NCBI GenBank assembly: GCA_964607135.1
Contig: CAZSIV010000005.1
Coordinates: 1-64,000 of the forward strand
Source of the DNA: Metaruminococcus_A sp964607135
Lineage (GTDB): Bacteria > Bacillota > Clostridia > Oscillospirales > Ruminococcaceae
Direction: 5' to 3'
Length of the DNA stretch: 64,000 nucleotides
This document shows positions 16,424 through 27,618 of the stretch, in pieces. A program made the position numbers and the translations under genes. Below the pieces are notes generated by a model. That model saw only the letters and a program-made list of their open reading frames with translations, did not search any database and had not been told where the DNA came from. Numbering within the stretch: the first letter of the stretch is position 1; each line of letters starts with the position of its first letter.

Positions 16424-17608
16424 TTAACGCGCCATTTTGTAGATTTCGATCAAGTCCGCTTTCTTGAGTGGGACAAAATGCCCGGTAATCGTGGTGTCGC
16501 CGCCGGAGCATTTGTCGGCCATGATTTCGATCTCTTCATCGGTGATCTCCCTGCCGTTGAGCAGTTCTTTGATGGTAACCGGCATTTCGATGGAGCGGTA
16601 GAAATCCTCCATTGCCTCGATTCCTTCGAGCGCCGTCCGTTCCGGATCTTCCGGATGGTTGTAGACGCCGAGGACGTTGACGGCAAACTGGGCGAACCGC
16701 TCCGGCTTGTGCTTGTAAACGTACCGCGCCCAGCTTCCCCAGACGGCGGAGAGCCCTGCTCCGTGGGTGACGTCGAAGAGCCCGCCGAGCTCATGCTCGA
16801 GCTTGTGGCTGGCGTAATCGCCGACTGAGCCGCAGCCGGTCAGGTCGTTGTGCGCCAGGCTGCTCGCCCACATGATATTCGCCCGCGCCTCATAATCCTG
16901 CGGCTTGTTCATCAGGATTTTCGCGTTGCGGATGACGCTGCGCATCAGGCTCTCCGCGATGCCGTCGGTCAGCTCCATAGTGTCGACGTCGGTGAAATAG
17001 CGCTCCATGGTGTGCATCAGGATATCGGTACACCCGCTCTGGGTCTGGTACTGGGGCAGGGTGTAGGTCAGCTCCGGGTTCATAACGGCGAATTTGCAGC
17101 GAATATAATCGGTATTGCAGGCCTTTTTGAACCAGCCCTCTTCGTTTGTGATGACGGAGGAGTTGCTCATCTCGCTCCCCGCCGCGGCGATGGTCAGAAC
17201 AGCCCCCACCGGATAAGCGCCGGTCGGCTTTACTCTTCCCTCGTAAAGATCCCAGACGTCGCAGTCGTTTGCAAGGCCGTAGCCGATGGCTTTGCAGGAA
17301 TCGATAACGCTGCCGCCGCCGACTGCCAGCAGAAAGTCGACCCCCTCTTTTTTGCAGAGATCGATTCCCTCCCGCACTTTGGAAACACGGGGGTTCGGAA
17401 CGACGCCGCCGAGGGAGACATACTGAATCCCCGCCGCGTCCAGAGAGGCGTAAACGCGATCCAGCAGGCCGGACCTTTTCGCGCTGTTCCCGCCGAAATG
17501 CACGAGAACCTTTTTACAGTTCTGGGCTTTGACAAGCTCGCCGACCTTTGCCTCGGCATTCTTGCCGAATACCACCTGTGTTGGAGTATAGTAGTTGAAA
17601 TTTTCCAC
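16424..17608 (-). CDS. Iron-containing alcohol dehydrogenase (butanol dehydrogenase-like)
   Basis: This 394-residue group III alcohol dehydrogenase reduces aldehydes to alcohols with NAD(P)H, typical of fermentative clostridia. The nucleotide-binding GGGSVIDSCKAIG is present near residue 95. Metal-ligand segments follow: CTDILMHTMERYF and the His-containing DVTHGAGLSAVWG region. The sequence resembles BdhA/YqhD-type enzymes. The start is a GTG at 17608 after GGGGTGG; the frame continues upstream to 17839 but that part looks non-coding. It is divergent from the heat-shock operon and has its own terminator. Confidence 0.9.
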   Translation of the reverse strand: MENFNYYTPTQVVFGKNAEAKVGELVKAQNCKKVLVHFGGNSAKRSGLLDRVYASLDAAGIQYVSLGGVVPNPRVSKVREGIDLCKKEGVDFLLAVGGGSVIDSCKAIGYGLANDCDVWDLYEGRVKPTGAYPVGAVLTIAAAGSEMSNSSVITNEEGWFKKACNTDYIRCKFAVMNPELTYTLPQYQTQSGCTDILMHTMERYFTDVDTMELTDGIAESLMRSVIRNAKILMNKPQDYEARANIMWASSLAHNDLTGCGSVGDYASHKLEHELGGLFDVTHGAGLSAVWGSWARYVYKHKPERFAQFAVNVLGVYNHPEDPERTALEGIEAMEDFYRSIEMPVTIKELLNGREITDEEIEIMADKCSGGDTTITGHFVPLKKADLIEIYKMAR

Positions 17609-17799
17609 GATCAGACCACCCCTTATTTGATTGAATGATAGAAATTCCCCTGCCGGCGGCTGAAGACCCACAGATGCAGAGAACGCCTGCAAACGTTCCG
17701 CCCGGTTTGGATATATACAGTATAACCCCTTTAAAACCTCCCGTCCAGCCCGTTTCTCCTGAATTTTTGAATATTTCTTTAACTTTTGGATGAGGTCTC

Positions 17800-17828
17800 T
17801 TGACACCGGAAAGAATAAGTGATAAATT
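17800..17828 (+). promoter_or_regulatory. Promoter of the hrcA operon
   Basis: TTGACA (17800-17805), a 17-bp spacer and TAAATT (17823-17828), immediately followed by the CIRCE element. Confidence 0.8.
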
Positions 17829-17832
17829 GATA

Positions 17833-17859
17833 TTAGCACTCAGGAGTAATGAGTGCTAA
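17833..17859 (+). promoter_or_regulatory. CIRCE operator (HrcA-binding site)
   Basis: The canonical inverted repeat TTAGCACTC-N9-GAGTGCTAA is perfect. It overlaps the expected transcription start, so HrcA represses its own operon at normal temperature. Confidence 0.97.
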
Positions 17860-17913
17860 TATTATGAAGGACAGATAAAGGATTGCAAGTTTTCCGGCGA
17901 AGAGGTGAAAAAA

Positions 17914-18990
17914 GTGAGGTTGGATGACAGGAAACTGAAAATTCTGGCCGCGGTCGTCGACGAATATATCCGGACTGGGGAACCGGTCGGTTCCAAGGCC
18001 CTCGTCGAGCTGTCCGGCCTTTCCGTTTCGTCTGCAACCGTCCGCAACGATATGGCGGCGCTTGAGTCGCTGGGCTTTCTGGAACAGCCGCACACCTCGG
18101 CCGGGCGGATCCCCACCTTCCAGGGCTACCGGTTCTATATCGAACGGCTGATGAAGCCGGAGCCCCTTTCCCTGAAGGAGCGGGGGATGATCGACGACAT
18201 GCTCGGCAAAGACGGGGCAGTCACGGCGGAGTCGGTCATCGAAACTGCAACCGAGGCGCTGGCGCAGCTGACCGGCTGTGCGACCTTCAACACCAAGAAC
18301 ATGCCGCAGATTTCGGTCATCACCCGGGTGGAGGTCATACCGGCGGGCAGGCGGCTCTACGCTTTGCTGATCCTGACTTCATCGGGGGCGATCAAAAACC
18401 GAATCTGCCGGATGGAGTTCGACCTCACCGGCGACCAGTTGGAATTCTTCGACCGTTTTTTGAACGAAAACCTGCACGGGCTGAAGCTCGACCAGCTCAA
18501 CCCTTCCCTTATGCAGAATCTCGCCGCGGCGATGGGGAGCTACATGATGACGCTCACGCCGCTGCTCTATGCGGTTTATGAGCTGTCGAACGAGTTCGCT
18601 GCCTCAAGCGTCAACCTGAAAGGGGAGACGCGGCTGCTGACAAACGGCGAGTTCGACCCCGGGGAGGTCATGCGGTTCCTGTCCCATAAAAATGACTTGG
18701 CGCAGCTTCTTTCATCGGTTTTCGACGGGATTCACGTCGTGTTCGGGCAGGAGGAAAACACCCTGGCGATCACCAATTCCAGCATGATCCTGTCGAAATA
18801 CAACCTTGGGAAAATCGATGCGGGCTCTCTCGGCGTGATCGGCCCGGTCCGGCTGGATTACGCGAAGATGATCCCGTATATCAAATATTTTTCGGACAGC
18901 GTCACCCGTATGCTGTCCGCCAGCGAGGAGTTTGCTGAGGAAGGAGAAGAAGATGAGCGAAAAGAAGAAGGCTCAAACGGCGGAAGCTGA
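17914..18990 (+). CDS. hrcA: Heat-inducible transcriptional repressor HrcA
   Basis: HrcA binds CIRCE and is held active by GroEL. The N-terminal winged helix is clear (LDDRKLKILAAVVDEYIRTGEPVGSKAL, then the recognition region SSATVRNDMAALESLGFLEQPHTSAGRIPT). It is followed by the GAF-like and dimerisation domains. Length is 358 residues. The GTG at 17914 is preferred to the one at 17905 because AGAGGTG lies 6 nt upstream and family members begin with a similar short lead. The C-terminal tail is acidic and overlaps grpE by 38 bp, giving translational coupling. Confidence 0.95.
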   Translation: MRLDDRKLKILAAVVDEYIRTGEPVGSKALVELSGLSVSSATVRNDMAALESLGFLEQPHTSAGRIPTFQGYRFYIERLMKPEPLSLKERGMIDDMLGKDGAVTAESVIETATEALAQLTGCATFNTKNMPQISVITRVEVIPAGRRLYALLILTSSGAIKNRICRMEFDLTGDQLEFFDRFLNENLHGLKLDQLNPSLMQNLAAAMGSYMMTLTPLLYAVYELSNEFAASSVNLKGETRLLTNGEFDPGEVMRFLSHKNDLAQLLSSVFDGIHVVFGQEENTLAITNSSMILSKYNLGKIDAGSLGVIGPVRLDYAKMIPYIKYFSDSVTRMLSASEEFAEEGEEDERKEEGSNGGS

Positions 18991-19504
18991 ACAGGAGCAC
19001 AATCAAACGGAAGCCCCGCAGGAGCAGGGGGAAGCCACGCCGGAACAGCCGGATTTGGGGCAGGAGCTGGAACGGCTGACAGCCGAAAACAAAGAGCTTC
19101 AGGATAAGCTGCTCCGGCAGATGGCCGAGTTCGACAATTTCCGCAAGCGGACGGCGAAGGAAAAGGGCGAGCTGTATGACGATGCTACGATCAAGTGCGT
19201 TTCGCGGATCGTCGCAGTGATCGACAACTTTGAACGGGCCTTAGCGACGCCCTGCGAGGGAAACGAGGAGTTTAAAAAAGGCGTTCAGATGATCTTTGAC
19301 CAGCTGATGCAGACCCTTTCCGATATGGGAGTTGAAGAGATCGACGCCTTGGGTAAGCCCTTTGACCCCGAGCTACACAACGCGGTCAGCCGGGCGGACG
19401 ATGAGAATTTTGAGGAAAACACCGTCTGCCAGGTGTTCCAGAAGGGCTTTCAGCTCAAAGGAAAAGTCATTCGCCATGCCATGGTAGTCGTTGCAAATTC
19501 ATAA
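18953..19504 (+). CDS. grpE: Nucleotide exchange factor GrpE
   Basis: GrpE releases ADP from DnaK. The 183-residue protein has a charged Glu/Gln-rich N-terminus, a long coiled coil (about residues 35-75, with AEFDNFRKRTAKEK), and the C-terminal beta domain with MVFDQL-like and GxPFDPELHNAV motifs. It starts inside hrcA and is followed 38 bp later by dnaK, as usual for this operon. Confidence 0.95.
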   Translation: MSEKKKAQTAEAEQEHNQTEAPQEQGEATPEQPDLGQELERLTAENKELQDKLLRQMAEFDNFRKRTAKEKGELYDDATIKCVSRIVAVIDNFERALATPCEGNEEFKKGVQMIFDQLMQTLSDMGVEEIDALGKPFDPELHNAVSRADDENFEENTVCQVFQKGFQLKGKVIRHAMVVVANS

Positions 19505-19542
19505 AAAACACAAGCGCTTGAATAGAACGGAGGAAAATGATT

Positions 19543-21390
<1,848 letters not shown>

Positions 21391-21490
21391 ACAGCCGCTT
21401 TCTGTGCACCTCTGTCTGTCAGGGCAGGGGTGCGCTGACGGTTTCGGTCCGGCTTGCCGGATACATAACGAGTAAAGGGTGGGCATACGT

Positions 21491-22654
21491 TTGGCTGAGA
21501 AACGCGATTATTATGAAGTCCTGGGCGTGTCAAAGAGCGCCGGGGACGACGAAATTAAAAAGGCATACCGTCAGATGGCAAAAAAGTACCATCCTGACCT
21601 GAATCCGGGGGATAAAGAGGCGGAGGCGAAATTCAAAGAGGTCAACGAAGCCTACGAGGTGCTCTCCGACAGCGCGAAGAAAGCCCGTTACGACCAGTTT
21701 GGGCACGCCGGGGTCGATCCGAATTTCGGGGCCGGCGGTGCTGGCGGCGGTGCGGGCTTCGGCGGCTTCGATTTTGGGGATCTCGGCGACATTTTCGAGG
21801 GCTTTTTCGGCGGTGGCTTCGGCGGCTCTTCGCGGAGCAACCCCAACGCGCCCAGAAGGGGGGCGGACGTCGATGCTTCCGTCGCCATCAGCTTTCTGGA
21901 AGCCTGTAAGGGCTGCGAGAAGGACGTGACAGTTTCGTCGATGGCGGCCTGCCCGGAATGCGGCGGTTCCGGCGCGGCGAAGGGCACTTCGGTGAAAACC
22001 TGCCCTGACTGCGGCGGGCGGGGACAGGTTCGGGTCAGCCAGCGCACCCCCTTCGGCATGATGCAGACCACCAAAACCTGCACCCGATGCGGCGGCAAGG
22101 GAAAGATCATCGAAACGCCCTGCCCGAAGTGTCACGGAGGCGGCCGCGTGCGGCAGTCCTCTACCGTCCATGTCACGATTCCTGCGGGGATCGACGACGG
22201 CCAGGCCTTCGCGATGTCCGGCAGGGGAGACCACGGGCTCAACGGCGGGCCGTCCGGCGACCTGGTGGTCAATGTCAGCGTCCGTCCCGACCCGATTTTC
22301 ACCCGGCGCGGCTTCGACATCTGGTGTGATATTCCGATTACTTATGCGCAGGCAGTCCTCGGCGATGAAATCACCGTCCCGACCATTGACGGGAAGGTGA
22401 AATACAACATTCCTGAAGGATTTCAGCCTGAAACGGTGGTGCGGCTGCGCGGGAAAGGCGTCCAGCGGATCAACTCCAGGGGCCGGGGCGACCAGTACGT
22501 CAAAGTGATGGTCGAGGTGCCAAAGGAGCTCAACAAGCAGCAAAAAGAGGCGCTGCGCAATTTTGACGCGCTGCTCAACGAAAAACAGCACGCCAAGAAA
22601 AAGAGCTTTTTCGATACGCTGAAAGAAAATTTCAGCGGAGGGAAAGAGGCGTGA
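21491..22654 (+). CDS. dnaJ: Co-chaperone DnaJ (Hsp40)
   Basis: DnaJ stimulates DnaK ATPase and delivers substrates. The J domain carries the HPD motif (about residues 34-36). It is followed by a Gly/Phe-rich region, the zinc-binding domain with four CxxCxGxG-type repeats (CPECGGSG, CPDCGGRG, CTRCGGKG, CPKCHGGG), and the C-terminal peptide-binding domain. Length is 387 residues from a TTG start at 21491, which gives the usual start (L/M)AEKRDYYEVLG and has AAGGGTGGG upstream. It is the last gene of the operon; a terminator follows. Confidence 0.96.
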   Translation: MAEKRDYYEVLGVSKSAGDDEIKKAYRQMAKKYHPDLNPGDKEAEAKFKEVNEAYEVLSDSAKKARYDQFGHAGVDPNFGAGGAGGGAGFGGFDFGDLGDIFEGFFGGGFGGSSRSNPNAPRRGADVDASVAISFLEACKGCEKDVTVSSMAACPECGGSGAAKGTSVKTCPDCGGRGQVRVSQRTPFGMMQTTKTCTRCGGKGKIIETPCPKCHGGGRVRQSSTVHVTIPAGIDDGQAFAMSGRGDHGLNGGPSGDLVVNVSVRPDPIFTRRGFDIWCDIPITYAQAVLGDEITVPTIDGKVKYNIPEGFQPETVVRLRGKGVQRINSRGRGDQYVKVMVEVPKELNKQQKEALRNFDALLNEKQHAKKKSFFDTLKENFSGGKEA

Positions 22655-22689
22655 GGGGTCAAATTATCCAGTCAATGAGAGAAAGAAAA

Positions 22690-22734
22690 GCACCGGAAAA
22701 AGTCTGAGAGAAAGACTTTTTCCGGTGTTTTTTC
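22690..22734 (+). terminator. Terminator of the hrcA-grpE-dnaK-dnaJ operon
   Basis: A 15-bp perfect stem (CACCGGAAAAAGTCT with its complement) has a 7-nt loop and is followed by TTTTTT. Confidence 0.9.
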
Positions 22735-22807
22735 TAGGAGCGGGTGGGACTTGCTCTCCTGCCTGCTTTTTCTGTCGATCGGCCTTTTAAAAAGGCGCGG
22801 GGCTTCT

Positions 22808-23365
22808 TTACCGGGCGCCGACCGGCTCATCCGACCTTGCCCCTGCATGGGGCAATTCCTTGACCGCCGCTTCGAGCTTTGCCCGGAGCGGCGCAAGCTG
22901 AAGGGCGGCGGGCTCTATGATCTTTCCCGCCGAAATCATCCGATCGAGCGTTTCGAGCGAAACCCATTTTGCATCCGCCGTTTCTCCCGGCTGGAGCGTG
23001 ACGGCGGGCGCGGCTTCCCGCTTCAGGACAAGATAGGTGTCTACAAAGTAGTTCTCCTCCCGGCAGCTCCCGAGGAGAGCGATTTCGTCTTTGGCGGCAC
23101 AGATTCCGGTTTCCTCCCGGAGCTCCCGCAAGGCTCCTTCCAGGCTGCTTTCTCCCGCCAGCACCGCGCCGCCGGAATTCTCCCATTTGTTGGGGAAAAA
23201 TTTCTTTTCGGGCGCGCGGCGGGTGAGAAGGATATTCCCTTCCCGATCCACCGTCCAAACAGCGGCGACAAGGTGGTATTCCCCCGGTTCGAGCGGCGCA
23301 TCCCGCTCTGCCGTCCGCCCGAGAGGATGGCGGTTTTGGTCGTAAAGATCCCAGCGTTCCAACAA
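22808..23365 (-). CDS. Nudix hydrolase
   Basis: This 185-residue protein has a complete Nudix box (GGAVLAGESS then the REETGI end, matching Gx5Ex7REUxEExGU) at about residues 65-90. The N-terminal sequence with a hydrolase/isomerase-like beta region (LYDQNRHPLGRTAER) resembles the IDI/YfcD-type Nudix branch that acts on dinucleotide or nucleoside diphosphate linkages. The substrate is not evident. It lies 13 bp downstream of the isomerase gene and is probably co-transcribed with it. Confidence 0.88.
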   Translation of the reverse strand: MLERWDLYDQNRHPLGRTAERDAPLEPGEYHLVAAVWTVDREGNILLTRRAPEKKFFPNKWENSGGAVLAGESSLEGALRELREETGICAAKDEIALLGSCREENYFVDTYLVLKREAAPAVTLQPGETADAKWVSLETLDRMISAGKIIEPAALQLAPLRAKLEAAVKELPHAGARSDEPVGAR

Positions 23366-23378
23366 TTTACCTTCCTTT

Positions 23379-24215
23379 TTACAGCAGGGGAATTCCCAGC
23401 GTCTCCGCCCTGGAACGGATCAGCTCCAGGGCCTGTTTGTATTCTTCGAGGGAATCGCGGTGCTCGATGATCACCGGCATGTCGGGGGAAAGCCCCGCAA
23501 CTTCGCCTAAAAACGCGTCGATGTCGATCCCGCCCGTTCCGATCGGCGTCTCACGGATGTAAAAAGTCAGTTCGTCCCCGAGGACGACGTCCTTTGCGTG
23601 GATGCTTTTGACCTGCGGCCCCAGCTTTTCAAAGCAGTCGTGGAAAAATTCCGCGTTCCAGAAGTACCGGTCCGGGGTAAAAATCATGTTGAACGGGTCG
23701 AGATGGACGGCGAACCTGGGCCGGCCGACATCCTGCAAAAGCTGGAGATATTCGTTCGGGGAGGTCGGCGGCACGATTGGCATACATTCGACGGTGTAAT
23801 AGGTGTTCTGCGGGTTGACGTCGTCGATGATCTCCTGGATGGAGGATACGATCCTGCGGTATCCCTCCGGCGTGCGGTCTTTTTTGCAGCCGGAGTACCA
23901 TTTCGGCCCGGTGGAGCCCGAGACGTTGACACAGCAGTTGGCGCCGATTTTATCCGCCAGCCGGAGCTGGCTTTTGGCAAATGCCAGCGCATCCTTCCGA
24001 ACCTGCGGGTCGTCGGAGATCGGGCTGTTCCAGACACCGACCTCGGCGATGGTGATATGATGCTGCTCAGCGGCCTTTCGGTAGGATGCGATTGTGTCGT
24101 CGTCCGCGTCCCCTTTGATCGGGCAGACGGCCGCAGTGCAGCCGAGGCCTTCAAAAAAGGATGCCCATTCCTCCGGGGTGGCGTGCTCTGGAAAATAAGA
24201 GATGCCCAGCTTCAT
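23379..24215 (-). CDS. Sugar phosphate isomerase/epimerase (xylose isomerase-like TIM barrel)
   Basis: This 278-residue protein is of the AP-endonuclease-2 / sugar isomerase superfamily. The beta-strand motifs that carry metal ligands are visible: TIAEVGVWN, YTVECMPIVPP, FAVHLDPFNMI, KSIHAKDVVLGDE and VIIEHRD. These give the Glu, Asp, His and Glu ligands typical of the family. The exact sugar is unknown. It is followed by a Nudix gene. A second member of the superfamily lies at 31357-32130. Confidence 0.85.
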   Translation of the reverse strand: MKLGISYFPEHATPEEWASFFEGLGCTAAVCPIKGDADDDTIASYRKAAEQHHITIAEVGVWNSPISDDPQVRKDALAFAKSQLRLADKIGANCCVNVSGSTGPKWYSGCKKDRTPEGYRRIVSSIQEIIDDVNPQNTYYTVECMPIVPPTSPNEYLQLLQDVGRPRFAVHLDPFNMIFTPDRYFWNAEFFHDCFEKLGPQVKSIHAKDVVLGDELTFYIRETPIGTGGIDIDAFLGEVAGLSPDMPVIIEHRDSLEEYKQALELIRSRAETLGIPLL

Positions 24216-24384
24216 AAAGGTCCGTCCTTTCTATACAGCAGTTTAATGATAGATTCCCTCGGTCGACAGGGGCTAAAGGGCAAAGTGCCCACAGCTTAAT
24301 CGGCGGCGGAAAGGCCGATTACTCATAGACCGGTTGATGAGGGCGTTTCCGGGGATGACCCTCTGAAAACATCCCTGCCCGGTC

Positions 24385-24789
24385 TCAGCCTTTCCGCCGC
24401 TGGGCGAGGATCGCTTCATGCTCTCTGATGAGCTCCGACACCAGCTCCGCAAAGCTCCAGCTTTGATTCATGGCGGTCGCCATCGCTTTGATCGGAATCA
24501 GCACCCCGTTTGTCCTCAGAGCTTTCAAGAGGCCGTCCATCCGCGCGCTGGACATGCCGCACATGCACAGCACGCCCCCGCAGGACGGCGCGGCGGGGTG
24601 CTCCTCGGTTTCCTGAAAGCCGGGGAACCCGGCGAGATATCCCACCTTCTGTCCCAGCTCGTCGGGGGACACCCTATATTCCTCGATGGACAACGCCTTC
24701 AATACCGCCGATAAAAGCGGCTGCATCGCCGGCTCCACCGCATAAGAAAGAACCCGTTCCGGCGCTTTTGCAGCGACGTGAGCTTTCAT
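24385..24789 (-). CDS. DUF3783-type small protein
   Basis: The 134-residue protein matches my recollection of the DUF3783 family: a C-terminal region with a VLIPIKAMATAMNQSWSFAEL-like segment. The central part contains LCMCGM with two Cys. No function is known for the family. The start at 24789 is chosen because GGAGGG lies 6 nt upstream. It follows the CNNM/CorC gene closely (25 bp) and is likely in the same transcript. Confidence 0.7.
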   Translation of the reverse strand: MKAHVAAKAPERVLSYAVEPAMQPLLSAVLKALSIEEYRVSPDELGQKVGYLAGFPGFQETEEHPAAPSCGGVLCMCGMSSARMDGLLKALRTNGVLIPIKAMATAMNQSWSFAELVSELIREHEAILAQRRKG

Positions 24790-24814
24790 AAATCGCCCTC
24801 CGTTCTTTTTGCCT

Positions 24815-26176
24815 TTATTTCTTTTCCTGTCCGCTTTGACCGGCATCCTGTTCGAATTCCGGCAGCCGTTCCACCTTGACCTTATCGATGCGGCGATCTG
24901 TAACGTTCAGTACGGTTAAGATGATGCTACCGACCGTTACCGACGGCTGTTCCCCCTCTGCGGGGATATAGCCGAGCCGGTCAATGATATAGCCGCCGAT
25001 GGTGTCGTAGTCCCCTTCGCCGCTGAAACGGAGGCCGAACAGCTTCTCCACCTCTTCGAGCGGGGCCAGCCCGTCGATCAGATAGACGTTTTCAGAGAGC
25101 TGAGAAACGTCATCCTCTTCGTCGTCGTATTCATCCTGAATGCTGCCGACGATGGATTCGAGCAGATCCTCCATTGTCACCAGCCCGGCTGTTCCGCCAT
25201 ATTCGTCCACGACTACCGCCATCTGCACCTTTTGAGACTGAAATTGCTGGAAGAGCTCCTTGCAGTGGTTCGTCTCGGGGACATAGAGGGGCTTGCGCAT
25301 ATAGTGTTCTACCCTGAACTCAGCCGGGGGAGCGGTGAGAACCAGATTGAGCAGATCCTTGATATACAGGATCCCGACAATATCGTCCAAGTCCTCGTCA
25401 TAGACCGGAACGCGGGAATATCCGGTGTTCACCGCCGTGTGGATACATTCCTCCAGGCCGGCGTTTAGGGGAAGAGCCGTTATTTCGGTGCGGTGGGTCA
25501 TGATCTCCGCCGCTGTCCGGTCGTCGAATTCAAAGATGTTGTTGATCATCTCCCGGTCGGCCTGTTCGATCGAACCGTTTTCGTTGCCGACGTCGATCAT
25601 CATCCGGATTTCCTCTTCCGTCACCTGCTCGGACTCCTGCTCCGCGCTCACGCCGAACAAGCGGAGGACCAGGTTGGTCGACCAGGAGAGGAAGGAGACA
25701 AAGGGCCTTTCGATCAGATAGATCGCCCGCAGCGGGCGCGCGATTGCAAAGGAAATCCTTTCGCTGCTGTTCATGGCGAGACGTTTCGGGACGAGCTCGC
25801 CGAACACAAGGGTGAAAAACGAAAGGATGATTGTGATCACCACAAGGGAGACGCCCCGGATGAGCCCGGGATTCACGCCGGAGCCGCTGAACGCGAGGAC
25901 GATATACTCCGCAAAGGTGTCGGCGGCCACCGCCGAGGCGAGCAGGCCGGAAAGGGTGACGCCGACCTGGATGGTCGCCAGGAATCGGGAAGGCTGATCG
26001 ACCAGGTTGACGAGAATCTCGGCCTTTTTATTGCCGTCGTGCGCCATTTTGCGAAGCTTAGCGTCGTTGAGCGAGATGATTGCGATCTCGCTCATGGCAA
26101 AAAACGCGTTTACGAGGATGAGTACAATAAGCAGAGCAATATAAAGCCATATACTGCCGCCGTCAGGATCGGACAT
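24815..26176 (-). CDS. CNNM/CorC (hemolysin C)-type transporter
   Basis: This is a 453-residue membrane protein of the HlyC/CorC family, linked to magnesium or cobalt efflux. Domains in order: DUF21/CNNM with about four membrane segments (residues 8-30, 60-85, 95-125 and 140-170), a CBS pair (about residues 210-335, with MTHRTEITALPLN and VVVDEYGGTAGLVTMEDLLE), and the CorC_HlyC domain (about 350-435). AAAGGAGA precedes the start. It lies upstream of the DUF3783 gene. Confidence 0.9.
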   Translation of the reverse strand: MSDPDGGSIWLYIALLIVLILVNAFFAMSEIAIISLNDAKLRKMAHDGNKKAEILVNLVDQPSRFLATIQVGVTLSGLLASAVAADTFAEYIVLAFSGSGVNPGLIRGVSLVVITIILSFFTLVFGELVPKRLAMNSSERISFAIARPLRAIYLIERPFVSFLSWSTNLVLRLFGVSAEQESEQVTEEEIRMMIDVGNENGSIEQADREMINNIFEFDDRTAAEIMTHRTEITALPLNAGLEECIHTAVNTGYSRVPVYDEDLDDIVGILYIKDLLNLVLTAPPAEFRVEHYMRKPLYVPETNHCKELFQQFQSQKVQMAVVVDEYGGTAGLVTMEDLLESIVGSIQDEYDDEEDDVSQLSENVYLIDGLAPLEEVEKLFGLRFSGEGDYDTIGGYIIDRLGYIPAEGEQPSVTVGSIILTVLNVTDRRIDKVKVERLPEFEQDAGQSGQEKK

Positions 26177-26290
26177 TTCTGTGTTCTCCTTTAAAAATTT
26201 ATTCTTGCATCTAACAATATAGAGGATTTCCGGCCGTCTGTCAATCGGATTCCGCGTCGCTCCCCGCTTTTCTTCCCCCCGCGTTTATGG

Positions 26291-26530
26291 TACAATATTG
26301 TTATCATCGTTTAACAAGGGCAGGGAGGGATCCCACCGCCGGCAATCGCGGCCGGGAGTCCCCGGCGGGACAATCGCGATTCATAAGCGGTGCTAAAAGC
26401 GACATTGGAATCCCGCAAGGCACATTGTGTTCGCTTTTTACACTGGCGCCTCGCAGGACGAAAACCTGGAGATCAGCCGAGTGTTGGTGTGCGAATTGAC
26501 AGCGGAGGCATTCCGCGCCCCGGCACGAAA
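26291..26530 (+). repeat. Composite structured intergenic repeat, locus 1
   Basis: A TACAAT box (26291-26296) is followed by GC-rich hairpins, a block containing CAATCGCGATTCATAAGCGG, and then the unit start GCGCCTCGCAGGA (26446-26458) with GTGTGCGAATT about 45 bases later. The same modules recur near 27.6, 47.5 and 55.2 kb. It fills the gap before mutY and has no coding potential I trust. Confidence 0.7.
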
Positions 26531-26541
26531 GGAGCGTCAAT

Positions 26542-27618
26542 TTGAAACTGAATCTCACCTCCGATGCGCTGAAAGCTCTTTCCGCATTGCCGGAGCTGCT
26601 CCTGCCGTGGTATGGAAAAAACGCCCGCTCGATGCCCTGGCGGGAAACGCCGAAGCCCTATTACACCTGGATATCTGAAATTATGCTCCAGCAGACCCGG
26701 GTGGATGCGGCCACCGGCTATTTTCTCCGCTTTGTCGAGGCTCTTCCGTCGATCCTCGCCCTGGCTTCGGTTCCCGATGAGGAACTGATGAAGCTTTGGG
26801 AAGGGCTTGGGTATTACAGCCGGGCGAGGAACTTAAAAAAAGCGGCGGAAATTCTCTGCCGGGATTACGGCGGAGAGCTTCCGGCGGATCACAGCGCCCT
26901 TCTCGCCCTCCCCGGAATCGGGAGCTATACCGCTGGGGCCATCGCCTCGATTGCGTTCGGACTCCCTTACCCCGCGGTGGATGGAAATGTCCTGCGGGTG
27001 GTTTCCCGGGTGGCGGAGTGCCGGGCCGATATCGGCGACAATGCGGTGAAAAAAGAGTGGGAGAAGGTGATTTCCGCGATCCTCCCCGAAAAGGACGTCG
27101 GAGATTTCAACCAGTCGCTGATGGAGCTTGGAGCGCTGGTCTGCCAGCCGAACGGTTCTCCCCGCTGTTTGTATTGCCCGCTCGAAAAGGTTTGCATCGG
27201 GTTTCGGAACCGGACGGCGGAGGAACTGCCGGTCAAGGCGCCGAAGAAAGAGCGCAGGGTGGAAAAACTTACGGTTTTCCTTCTCGTTTGCGGCGGCAGG
27301 GTCGCGCTCTTGAAGCGGGGGGAACGGGGACTTCTTGCCGGGCTTTGGGAATTGCCGAACTGCCCGGGCTCTGTTCCGTCTGAGCGGGTGATCGATTATT
27401 TTGCTGAACAGGGGATCGAGGCGGAACCGACACCCGTCGGAACTGCCAAACACATCTTTACCCATGTGGAATGGCAGATGGAGGGGTTTTTGATCCGGCT
27501 GAACCGGCCGCTGGAACTTACCGGTCTGCATTGGGCTGCGAAGGAAGAGCTCGAAGCGAGATATCCCCTTCCGTCCGCCTTTAAAAAATATCGTAAATTC
27601 CTGGAAAATATGTTATAA
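26542..27618 (+). CDS. mutY: A/G-specific adenine glycosylase MutY
   Basis: MutY removes adenine mispaired with 8-oxoguanine. The 358-residue protein has the helix-hairpin-helix motif LPGIGSYTAGAIAS with the catalytic Asp shortly after (PAVDGNV), a 4Fe-4S cluster (C-x7-C-x2-C-x5-C from about residue 201), and a C-terminal Nudix-like domain (VALLKRGERGLLAGLWELPN). The start is a TTG at 26542 with AAAGGAG 7 nt upstream. Repeat loci flank it on both sides, and a TATAAT at 27614-27619 overlaps its stop codon. Confidence 0.95.
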   Translation: MKLNLTSDALKALSALPELLLPWYGKNARSMPWRETPKPYYTWISEIMLQQTRVDAATGYFLRFVEALPSILALASVPDEELMKLWEGLGYYSRARNLKKAAEILCRDYGGELPADHSALLALPGIGSYTAGAIASIAFGLPYPAVDGNVLRVVSRVAECRADIGDNAVKKEWEKVISAILPEKDVGDFNQSLMELGALVCQPNGSPRCLYCPLEKVCIGFRNRTAEELPVKAPKKERRVEKLTVFLLVCGGRVALLKRGERGLLAGLWELPNCPGSVPSERVIDYFAEQGIEAEPTPVGTAKHIFTHVEWQMEGFLIRLNRPLELTGLHWAAKEELEARYPLPSAFKKYRKFLENML